Assembly: GCA_963843805.1 (NCBI GenBank)
Contig: CAWJLY010000009.1
Span: forward strand, 1 to 64,000
DNA from: Ideonella_A sp963843805
GTDB lineage: Bacteria > Pseudomonadota > Gammaproteobacteria > Burkholderiales > Burkholderiaceae_C
Reading direction: 5' to 3'
Length of the DNA stretch: 64,000 nucleotides
The notes beneath the pieces are model-generated. The model did not search any database and was not told where the DNA came from. It saw only the letters and a list, made by a program, of their open reading frames with translations. Positions 55,714 through 64,000 of this stretch are shown here, piece by piece. Numbering within the stretch: position 1 is the stretch's first letter; each line of letters opens with the position of its first letter. The position numbers and the translations under genes were made by a program.

Positions 55714-58029
55714 GATTTGGCGGGGCTGGCCGCGCTGCTCAGCTCGGCTTCGTTGATCAGGCTGTTGCGCCGCTCGCCATCATCGGCTTCGGTATCGACC
55801 TGGCGTGCCTGCGCTTCGTAGAGTCGCCAGTAGGCGCCTTCGCGCTCGATCAGCTCGTCGTGCGAGCCGACCTCGACGATCTGGCCGCGGTCCATCACCA
55901 CCAGCCGGTCGGCGCGGCGCAATGTCGACAGGCGGTGGGCAATCGCAATGGTGGTGCGGCCTTGCACCAGGTTGTCGAGCGCCTTCTGGATTTCCTTTTC
56001 GGTTTCGGTATCGACCGACGAGGTGGCTTCGTCGAGGATCAGGATACGAGGGTCGATCAGCAGCGCGCGGGCGATGCTGATGCGTTGCCGCTCGCCGCCC
56101 GACAGGCCCTGGCCGCGCTCGCCGACCAGCGAATCGTAGGCGAGCGGCAAACGCAGGATGAACTCGTGTGCGTGTGCGGCGCGTGCGGCGGCGACGATCT
56201 CGTCACGGGTCGCATCCGGGCGGCCATAGGCGATGTTCTCGGCGATGGTGCCGAAAAACAGAAACGGCTCCTGCAGCACCAGGCCGATGTGGCGCCGGAA
56301 GTCGGCCACCCCGTATTGGCGCAGATCGTGGCCGTCGACATGGATGCCGCCCTCGCTGACATCGTAGAAGCGGCAGATCAGATTGACCAGCGTGCTTTTG
56401 CCCGAGCCGCTGTGGCCGACCAGGCCGATCATTTCGCCGGGCCGGATGTCCAGGTTCAGATCACGGATCACCGAACGCGCGCCGTAGCGGAAACCGACGC
56501 GCCGCAACTCGATGTGACCCCGCATCGCGGTCAATGGCAGCGGCCTGGCCGGCTCGGGAACATTCGACACATGGTCGAGGATGTCGAAGATGCGTTTGGC
56601 GCCGGAAGCCGCCTTCTGTGTCACCGAGACAATGCGGCTCATCGAATCGAGCCGCGTGTAGAAGCGGCCGATATAGGCGACGAAGGCGGTCAGCACGCCG
56701 ACCGTGATCTGGTTGCGTGCAACCAGCCAGATGCCGAACGCCCAGACCACCAGCAGGCCGATCTCGGTCAGCAGCGAGACCGTCGGCGTGAACAGGCTCC
56801 AGATCGAATTGAGCTTGTCGTTGACCAGCAGGTTGTGCCGATTGGCTTCGCGAAAGCGCTGCGCCTCGCGCTTTTCCTGCGCGAATGCCTTGACGACGCG
56901 GATGCCGGGGATGGTGTCGGCCAGCACATTGGTGACTTCCGACCAGACCCGGTCGATCTTCTCGAATCCGGTGCGCAGCTTGTCGCGAACGACGTGGATC
57001 ATCCAGGCAATGAACGGCAGCGGCAGCAGCGTGACGGCGGCCAGCCAGGGGTTGATCGCCAGCAGGATCGCCGCAGTCATGCCGATCATCAACACATCGG
57101 TTGCGAAATCGAGCGCATGCAGCGACAGGAAGACACAGATGCGGTCGGTCTCCGAGCCGATCCGCGCCATCAGGTCACCGGTTCGTTTGCCACCGAAATA
57201 GTCGAGCGACAACTGCAGCAGATGGTCGAACGTGGCGGTGCGCAGATCGGCGCCGATGCGCTCGGACACCAGCGCCAGCAGATAGGTGCGCGCCCAGCCG
57301 AGCCCCCAGGCGGCCAGTGCGGCCGCAAGCAGACCAGCGAGCAGCCAGGCGACCTTCATCGGATCGATCTGCTGACCGTTCTGGAACGGGATCAGCACAT
57401 CATCCATCAGCGGAATGGTGAGATAGGGCGGCACCAGCGTGGCCGCCGTCGACGCCAGAGTCAGCGCAAAGCCGGCGGCCAACTGGCCGCGGTATGGGCG
57501 CGCGAAGCGGCCCAGTCGAAGCAGCACCCAGGTCGATGGTGGGTTGTTCGACTCGCGATTGCACTGGGGGCATTCGTCGCTGTCGGGCGGCAGCGGTGCA
57601 TGGCAGGTCGGGCACAAGCCACTGTCGTCGACGGTAGCCGGCTGGTCCTGCGAGACGACTTTTTTGCAGTGCAGCAAATGTGGCCACCAAGCGCAGTGCC
57701 TGGACATTCTGGGCCAGTGTGAAGCGCCAGCGCGCCAGGCGCTGCGACGCATCGTGCAGATCCAGCGTGGCCACGCCGGCATGATCGGTATGCCGAAGTT
57801 GCAGATCGTTACGCAGTGGCCAGTCGGACCAATCGTTGTGTCCGGGCTCCCAGGCCAGCAGGCGCTGATTGGTCAGAACGACATCGCTCCAGGCAAAGCG
57901 ACCCTCGAAATCGAGGTCAACGCGCAGCTTGGCCAGCACGTTCTCATCAGTCGCCAGCCGATCGTGCAGGAGCGCCATGGTGGCGCCTGCGGGCAGGTCA
58001 GAGGATTCGACGTGATGAAGACTGGGCAT
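55710..58029 (-). CDS. Cyanophycin-associated ABC transporter with N-terminal extension (one frameshift)
   Basis: About 772 residues after removing one base near 57690 (CAAGC on the plus strand). Residues ~1-115: a cytoplasmic beta-rich, PH-like domain (DLDFEGRFAWSDVVLTNQRLLAW). Residues ~135-155: a zinc-ribbon CPTCHAPLPPDSDECPQC. Then a six-helix ABC exporter membrane domain and a nucleotide-binding domain with Walker A GHSGSGKST, Q-loop LQEPFLFFG, signature LSGGERQR and Walker B ILILDEATSSVD. The extension suggests a sensing or docking role. Transported substrate unknown; an arginine/aspartate dipeptide is only a guess. Divergent from cphA. Confidence 0.9.
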
Positions 58030-58229
58030 GAGGGAACTACTGCGATTCTCGACGGCCGGCCGCGCGGAGGCCACAAGCCATGAGGGTCGCGGATTCTCGC
58101 CGAAGCTGTGCGGGCACCTTGCGTCCGGTCTCGCAACCTCGGTATTTGCCCTTCCATTCTGCACGCCCGTCACGGGGGCACAATCGGGTCTTGCCAGCCA
58201 AACGCGCTGGCCCGTCAGCATCGAGGACG

Positions 58230-60500
58230 ATGAGCAAGAAGGACGATATCCAGCTGCTTCGCGTGACCTATCTGCGCGGGCCCAATTTCTGGACCTACCG
58301 CCCGGCGCTCGAGGTCTGGCTCGATCTCGGCGAACTGGAAGACTTTCCATCCAATCTGCTGCCGGGTTTTACCGAGCGGCTGGTCGCACTGCTGCCGGCG
58401 CTGGCCGAGCACCACTGTGGCGTCGGCGAGGTCGGCGGCTTTCTGCAGCGGCTCAACGAAGGGACCTGGGCCGGCCACATTCTCGAGCATGTGGTGATCG
58501 AGCTGCTCAATCTGGCCGGCATGCCGACCGGTTTCGGCCAGACCCGCAGCACCTCCCGGCGCGGTGTCTACCGGATGGTCTTCAGGGCCCGTGACGAAAA
58601 AGTCGGCCGTGAGGCGCTGTCGCTCGGACATCGCCTGTTGATGTCGGTGATCAATGACGAGGTCTGCGATCTGCCGGCGGCGGTCGAGCAACTGCGTGAA
58701 CGCATCGAGGATTGTTATCTCGGCCCGAGCACCGCATGCATCGTTGCTGCCGCGACCGACCGCCGAATCCCGCATATCAGGCTCAACGAAGGCAACCTCG
58801 TTCAGCTCGGCCACGGCGCCCGCCAGCGCCGCATCTGGACCGCCGAGACCGACCGCACCAGCGCCATCGCCGAAGGCATCGCCGGCGACAAGGACCTGAC
58901 CAAGCGCTTGCTGAAAGCCTGTGGTGTACCGGTTCCCGAAGGTGAGATCGTCGACAGCGCCGAGGCAGCCTGGGAGGCTGCGCAGGAGATCGGCCTGCCG
59001 GTGGTGGTCAAGCCGTCGGACGCCAATCACGGCCGCGGGGTTACCCTCGATCTGTCGACCCGCGACGACATTGCCGCGGCCTTTGTGGTGGCCGCCCGGC
59101 ACGGCAGCGAAGTGATTGTCGAACGCCATCTGCAGGGGCACGAGCATCGCTTGCTGGTGGTTGGCGGCGAGGTGGTCGCGGCCGCGCGCGGTGATGCCGC
59201 GTGGGTTATCGGCGATGGCCGGTCGAATGTCGCCGAGCTGGTGCATTCGCAGATCAACAGCGACCCGCGCCGCGGCCCGACCGAAGACTTTCCGCTCGGC
59301 CTGATCTCGATCGACGGCGACAACGTCGACGGTGTGGTGAAGCTCGATCTGCAACGGCAGGGCCTGACAACCGCGGCGGTTCCGGCGCAAGGTCGGCGGG
59401 TGCTGATCCAGCGCAACGGCAACGTGGCTGTCGACTGCACCGATGAGGTCCATCCCGAGGTGGCGCATGCGGTTTGCCTGGCGGCACGGGTTGTCGGTCT
59501 CGACATCGCCGGCGTCGATGTCGTGGCCACCGATATCGGCAAGCCGTTGGCCGAGCAGGGCGGCGGCATCGTCGAAGTCAATGCCGGCCCCGGGCTGCTG
59601 ATGCACCTGAAGCCGGCGCAAGGCTCGCCGCGCCCGGTCGGCCGTGCCATCGTCGACCATCTGTTCGACGACCACGAATCAGGGCGCATCCCGGTGATCG
59701 GGATTGCCGGCTCGCGCGACAGCGCACGCATTGCCCGCCTGATCGCCTGGCTGCTGAGGCTGAGCGGCCGCCATGTCGGACTGGCCTGCAGGGATGGCTT
59801 GTTTCTCGACCATCGGCGAGTCGATTCCGGAGATTGCGCCCGTTTCGAGCCAGCCCATCGCTTGTTGATGAACCGCAATGTCGAAGCGGCGGTGATCGAG
59901 AACGACGCCCGCGCCATCCTCGACAGCGGCCTCGCCTACGATCGCTGCCAGGTCGGCATCGTCACCGATTGCGAGATGGATCCATCGAGCGCCATGGCGT
60001 TGCTGCGGCATGATATTCATGACGACGGCCCGCTGCACCGCGTACTGCGCACCCAGGTCGATGTGGTGCTCGGCGACGGCGTGGCGGTGCTGAATGCGGG
60101 CGATCCTCGGGTAGCGGAAATGGCGTCGCTGTGTGATGGCGAGGTGATCTTCTACGCCGCCGATGGCGCTGCGGGTGCTGCCGAGCACATTGCGGCGCAC
60201 CGTGCCGCTGGCGGCCGTGCCGTGTTGTTGCGTGCCGGTCGAGTCGTGCTGGCCAATGGCGCGCAAGAGTTGCTGTTGGCCGACCGTGCGATGTTTCGCC
60301 GCGCCAACCGCGCCGGGTCGCTGACTGACGAGGTGATTGCAGCGGCTGCCGCTGCGGCGTGGGCGCTGGGCATTTCGCCCGATCTGATCACTGCCGGCAT
60401 CGAGACTTTCGACGCCGATCCCTCCGAGCCGGCACCGGTTGCCTTGCCTCACGCCGCGAAGGCGGCAGCCGCATCGCGTCTGCCGACTCGCGCAAGCTGA
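58230..60500 (+). CDS. Cyanophycin synthetase-like protein with degraded Mur-ligase domain
   Basis: 756 residues, intact. The N-terminal domain and the ATP-grasp domain are normal (VKPSDANHGRGVTLDL; IVEVNAGPGLLMHLKP). In the C-terminal Mur-ligase-like domain the ATP loop (GTNGKTT in active synthetases) reads IAGSRDSARIARL, with no Gly-Lys-Thr, and the usual ETARGGIL block is ENDARAIL. So it probably keeps the aspartate-adding site and has lost the arginine-adding one. It precedes the complete synthetase by 28 bp, forming a two-gene unit as in betaproteobacteria with paired cphA genes. Confidence 0.9.
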   Translation: MSKKDDIQLLRVTYLRGPNFWTYRPALEVWLDLGELEDFPSNLLPGFTERLVALLPALAEHHCGVGEVGGFLQRLNEGTWAGHILEHVVIELLNLAGMPTGFGQTRSTSRRGVYRMVFRARDEKVGREALSLGHRLLMSVINDEVCDLPAAVEQLRERIEDCYLGPSTACIVAAATDRRIPHIRLNEGNLVQLGHGARQRRIWTAETDRTSAIAEGIAGDKDLTKRLLKACGVPVPEGEIVDSAEAAWEAAQEIGLPVVVKPSDANHGRGVTLDLSTRDDIAAAFVVAARHGSEVIVERHLQGHEHRLLVVGGEVVAAARGDAAWVIGDGRSNVAELVHSQINSDPRRGPTEDFPLGLISIDGDNVDGVVKLDLQRQGLTTAAVPAQGRRVLIQRNGNVAVDCTDEVHPEVAHAVCLAARVVGLDIAGVDVVATDIGKPLAEQGGGIVEVNAGPGLLMHLKPAQGSPRPVGRAIVDHLFDDHESGRIPVIGIAGSRDSARIARLIAWLLRLSGRHVGLACRDGLFLDHRRVDSGDCARFEPAHRLLMNRNVEAAVIENDARAILDSGLAYDRCQVGIVTDCEMDPSSAMALLRHDIHDDGPLHRVLRTQVDVVLGDGVAVLNAGDPRVAEMASLCDGEVIFYAADGAAGAAEHIAAHRAAGGRAVLLRAGRVVLANGAQELLLADRAMFRRANRAGSLTDEVIAAAAAAAWALGISPDLITAGIETFDADPSEPAPVALPHAAKAAAASRLPTRAS

Positions 60501-60528
60501 ATCGCCAGCGCACCTTCGAGACCCGTTG

Positions 60529-63118
60529 ATGGAAGTTTCCCGCATTCGCGCGCTGCGCGGTCCCAATCTGTGGAGCCGGCACACGGCGATCGAAGCGGTC
60601 GTTGCATGTGCTGAAGACGAAATCTCGATCGCCGACATCGCCGGCTTCGAAGCCCGCTTGCGGGCCTTGTTTCCGGCGGTCGGCGCGTTGCGGCCGGGTG
60701 GCTTCACCGGCTCGACCAGCCTGGCCCAGGTGGTTGAGGCGGCAGCGCTGGCATTGCAGGCGCAGGCCGGTTGCCCGGTAACCTTCAGCCGAACCTCGGC
60801 AACCGTCGACCGCGGCATCTACCAGGTGATCGTCGAATACAGCGAAGAGGCGGTCGGCCGGCAAGCGCTGAAGTTGGCTTGCGAACTGGTTGTTGCAGCA
60901 CGCGACGACCAGAGTTTCGATGCCGACGCGGCGATTGCACAACTGCGCGAGATCGATGAAGACCAGCGACTCGGCCCGAGCACCGGCTCGATCGTCGAAG
61001 CCGCCGAGGCGCGTGGCATTCCGTGGCGGCGGCTGACCGAAGGCAGCATGGTGCAGTTTGGCTGGGGTGCCCGGCAACGGCGAATTCAGGCCGCCGAAAT
61101 CGATTCGACCAGCGCCGTTTCCGAATCGATTGCGCAGGACAAGGACCTGACCAAGAAGCTGCTGCACGTGGCTGGCGTGCCGGTGCCGGTCGGCCGCCCG
61201 GTCGATACGCCGGACGAAGCCTGGCAGGTCGCCGTCGAGATCGGCCTGCCGGTGGTTGTCAAACCACAGGATGGGCGCCAGGGGCAGGGCGTCACCGTCA
61301 ACATCGTCGGCCGCGAGCATCTGGATATCGCCTTCCGTGCGGCCGCCGAACACGGCCAGGTGATGGTCGAGAAATTCTTGCCCGGCAACGACTACCGCTT
61401 GCTGGTCGTCGGCCAGCAGATGGTGGCGGCGGCGCGGCGCGACCCGCCGCAGGTGATCGGCGACGGCGTCTGCTCGGTGCGAGGATTGATCGACCTGGTC
61501 AACGCCGACCCGCGACGCGGCGAAGGCCATGCCACCTCGCTGACGAAAATCCAGTCTCGACGAGATTGCGGTGGCACGGCTGGCGGTGCAGGGCCTGACG
61601 CCCGATTCGATGCCCGACAAGGGGCGCCGCGTGATCCTGCGCAACAACGCCAATCTGAGCACCGGCGGCAGCGCGACCGACGTCACCGACGATGTTCACC
61701 CCGAGCTGGCCGCCCGCGCGGTGGCTGCCGCCGAGATGATCGGCCTGCACATCTGCGGCGTCGACATCGTTTGTGAATCGGTGCTGCGTCCGCTCGAGGA
61801 GCAGGCACGGCGGCATCGTCGAAGTCAACGCCGCGCCGGGATCTGCGAATGCACCTGACGCCGTCGTTCGGCAAGGGCCGCGCAGTCGGCGAGGCGATCG
61901 TTGCCGATCTGTTTGCGCAAGGCGACGATGGTCGAATTCCGGTGGTGGCGGTGACCGGCACCAACGGCAAGACGACCACCGCGCGGCTGATCGCCCATTT
62001 GCTGACCAGCGAAGGCCTGCGCGTCGGAATGACCAATACCGATGGCGTTTACGTCGAAGGTCGGCAGATCGACAGCGGCGATTGCAGCGGGCCGAAAAGC
62101 GCGCGCAACGTGTTGCTGCATCCGGATGTCGATGCGGCGGTGTTCGAAACGGCGCGCGGCGGCATCCTGCGCGAAGGCCTCGGTTACGACCGCTGCCAGG
62201 TGGCCGTTGTCACCAATATCGGCGCCGGCGATCACCTGGGGCTGAACTACATCACGACGGTCGAAGACCTGGCGGTGCTGAAACGGGTGATCGTCCAGAA
62301 CGTCGCCGACAAGCGGCTTTGCGGTACTGAATGCCACCGATCCGATCGTCGCCGCGATGGCGAGCAGTTGTCCGGGCGACGTGATCTTTTTTGCCGCCGA
62401 TCGCCTGCATCCGGTGATGGCGACCCACCGCGCGCAAGGCAAGCGGGCGTTGTTTGTCGAAGGCGACGACATCGTCGCCGCCGAAGGCGCCTGGCGCGAG
62501 CGTCTGCCGCTGCGCGACATCGCGCTGACCCGCGGCGGCAGCATCGGCTTCCAGATCGACAATGCAATGGCCGCGGTCGGCGCGGCGTGGGCGGTCGGCC
62601 TGGGATGGCCGGTGATCCGCAGCGGGCTGGCGAGCTTTGTCAACGATGCCGACAATGCGCCGGGCCGATTCAACGTGATGGATTGCCGCGGCGCCACCGT
62701 GATTGCCGACTATGGCCACAACCCGGACGCGATGCGGGCGCTGGTATCTGCGGTCGAGGCGATGCCGTCTGCGCACGGGCAACGCCGCTCGGTGGTGATC
62801 AGCGGCGCCGGTGATCGGCGCGACGAAGACATCCGTGAGCAGACCGCAATTCTGGGCGCCGCATTCGACGAGGTGCTGCTGTACCAGGATGCCGCGCAGC
62901 GCGGCCGTGCCGATGGCGAGGTGATGAGCCTGTTGCGCGATGGGTTGAAGGGCGCTTCGCGGACCAGCCATGTCGAGGAGATACGCGGCGAATTTCTGGC
63001 GATCGATATTGCTTTGCAAAGGCTGCGGCCTGGCGATCTGTGTCTGGTGCTGATCGATCAGGTCGAGGAGGCGCTGGCGCATCTGCGGCAACGGATCTCG
63101 GAGCCGGTGGAGGCTTGA
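60529..63118 (+). CDS. cphA: Cyanophycin synthetase (four frameshifts)
   Basis: About 861 residues after correction. CphA builds multi-L-arginyl-poly-aspartate without a ribosome. Residues ~1-160: N domain. ~200-450: ATP-grasp (VVVKPQDGRQGQGVTV; GGIVEVNAAPG) that adds aspartate. From ~470: Mur-ligase-like domain with intact P-loop VTGTNGKTTTARLIAHLL, DSGDCSGPKSARN, FETARGGILREGLGYDRC and VIADYGHNPDAMRAL that adds arginine. Extra bases near 61556, 61808, 61838 and 62323 break it as written; the catalytic motifs are unaffected. Confidence 0.93.
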
Positions 63119-63160
63119 AAGCGAGCGCGGCTGCGCTCCTGCGCTGCTCCGTCGTCGCTC

Positions 63161-64000
63161 CTAAGAAAGAGCCACCGGCTCCAACACCACCTTGGCGGTC
63201 GCCAGCCGCCCGTGATGCAGATCGTCGAAGGCCTGCGCGCCGTCCGCCAGCGGCCGCCGCTCGACCCATGACAGATCGCCGAAGACGCCGCGGTCGAGCG
63301 CCGCCACCGTGGCCTGCAGATCAGCCATGCTGTAGGTGTAGGTGCCGAGCAGCGTGATCTCGGCCAGCGTCAGCTTGCGCATGTCGATCTCGCTGGCCCA
63401 GTCCTGCAGGCCGATGTGCATCACCACGCCACCGGGCCGCACCGCGGTCAATGCCGCGTTGCGGGTGGCGGCGCTGCCCACGGCATCGACAATCAGTTCG
63501 AAGTGGTTTTCGGTTGCGCTGCGTTCGCGCGGATCGAAGGTGGTGCAGCGCGCATGGCGAGCCAGCGATTCGCGGCGCAGCGCATTGGTTTCAGCCACTT
63601 CCAATTGATCGACACCGCGCTGGCGCAGCAACAGCGCAGCGAGCATGCCGATCGCGCCTCCGCCGAGCACCAACACCCGACCTTCGGCCAATGGCCGGGC
63701 CATCACGCGGGTGGCCAGATCGATGGCGTGCAAGGCCGTGGCGGCCGGCTCGGTCAGTGCCGCGGCTACCGCACCCAGCGAATCGGGAACGCCGATCAGG
63801 CACTGGCCGGGAATGCTCATGCGCTCGGCGAACGCTCCGGGCCGCGTCATGCCGACCATCGTGCGATTCGAGCACAGGTTGTCGCGGCCCTGGATGCAGT
63901 AGGCGCAGTGCCCGCAGGTGATCAGCGGGTTGCCGGTGACGCGTTGGCCGACTGCCCAGGCCGTGTCGGCGCTGTCGATCACGGTGCCGGCAAATTCGTG
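63161..64000 (-). CDS. Zinc-binding alcohol dehydrogenase, L-idonate 5-dehydrogenase-like (partial, 5' end beyond window)
   Basis: The visible ~279 residues start inside the catalytic domain at HEFAGTV, which carries the His/Glu of the catalytic zinc. GHCAYCIQGRDNLC is the four-Cys structural zinc lobe. The Rossmann motif is VLVLGGGAIGMLAALLLRQRG. MDR family; sequence and size suit polyol or L-idonate dehydrogenases, but the substrate is not certain. Convergent with cphA (42-bp gap). Confidence 0.88.
   Translation of the reverse strand, partial: HEFAGTVIDSADTAWAVGQRVTGNPLITCGHCAYCIQGRDNLCSNRTMVGMTRPGAFAERMSIPGQCLIGVPDSLGAVAAALTEPAATALHAIDLATRVMARPLAEGRVLVLGGGAIGMLAALLLRQRGVDQLEVAETNALRRESLARHARCTTFDPRERSATENHFELIVDAVGSAATRNAALTAVRPGGVVMHIGLQDWASEIDMRKLTLAEITLLGTYTYSMADLQATVAALDRGVFGDLSWVERRPLADGAQAFDDLHHGRLATAKVVLEPVALS

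Noticed and set aside
63119..63160. Hairpin between cphA and the alcohol dehydrogenase
   Set aside because: A short GC-rich stem without a T-run on either strand; likely just composition.
1..64000. tRNA, rRNA, CRISPR arrays, insertion sequences, prophage or defence genes
   Set aside because: I looked for their motifs (array repeats, transposase/integrase, terminal inverted repeats with duplications) and found none that hold up.

Overview
The window looks like the chromosome of a GC-rich betaproteobacterium, most like Burkholderiales. The pointers are a ~1630-residue NAD-glutamate dehydrogenase, AceK, glyoxylate carboligase/hydroxypyruvate isomerase, a tandem pair of cyanophycin synthetases with their associated ABC transporter and DUF1854 protein, and DUF1289/DUF4126 genes. 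The genus cannot be fixed from sequence alone. There are no rRNAs, tRNAs, CRISPR arrays, transposases or phage genes; this is housekeeping and catabolic chromosome.

Layout. 0-7 kb: a membrane-anchored lipase-like hydrolase, an HDOD protein, an aldo-keto reductase, small proteins of unknown function and AMP nucleosidase. 7-14 kb: a NUDIX/metallo-beta-lactamase fusion, beta-carbonic anhydrase, a first aceK, a thiolase, an SDR and an acyl-CoA dehydrogenase. 14-17 kb: the trkA-trkH potassium uptake pair. 17-24.5 kb: gcl-hyi (glyoxylate assimilation) divergent from a LysR regulator over a perfect palindrome, then a tautomerase, class II aldolase, ketopantoate-reductase-like protein and AMP-forming ligase. 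24.6-31.4 kb: a second aceK convergent with the giant glutamate dehydrogenase. 31.5-36 kb: HIU hydrolase, two unusual long hairpins, an orphan TRAP binding protein, an acyl-CoA dehydrogenase with a LiuC-type hydratase, and DUF4126. 36-50 kb: small enzymes, then an acetate-switch type island: DUF4212 plus sodium:solute symporter, small membrane proteins, a symporter-fused histidine kinase (CrbS/CbrA-like), a CheY-like regulator, a membrane-anchored DnaQ-type exonuclease and a cNMP/CBS/DUF294 protein. 50-55 kb: an MHS-type transporter, a four-repeat beta-gamma-crystallin/glycine-zipper protein, and a MoaD-like protein with a BNR-repeat protein. 55-63 kb: the cyanophycin locus. The window ends inside a zinc alcohol dehydrogenase.

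Metabolic theme. AceK (twice), glyoxylate carboligase, the acetate-switch signalling set and acyl-CoA oxidation genes all deal with growth on C2/acyl-CoA carbon. Glutamate dehydrogenase and cyanophycin synthesis handle nitrogen storage and release. The two tandem GTCAG arrays, with an exact 11-bp period, sit upstream of the symporter operon and between the DUF294 and MHS-transporter genes. They suggest a shared OmpR/PhoB-type input.

Quality warning. About 69 single-base insertions and three apparent single-base deletions break otherwise well-conserved genes. They lie in 7.4-14.1 kb, 36.2-45.7 kb and small patches at 50.7, 54.0-54.5, 57.7 and 61.5-62.4 kb. The 22 kb from 14.2 to 36.2 kb has none. 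The distribution, the bias to insertion and the recurrent contexts (GCTG read as GCTTG; GCAGC) point to unpolished long-read errors rather than decay. Such genes are therefore annotated as whole CDSs spanning the shifts. Counts are by eye.
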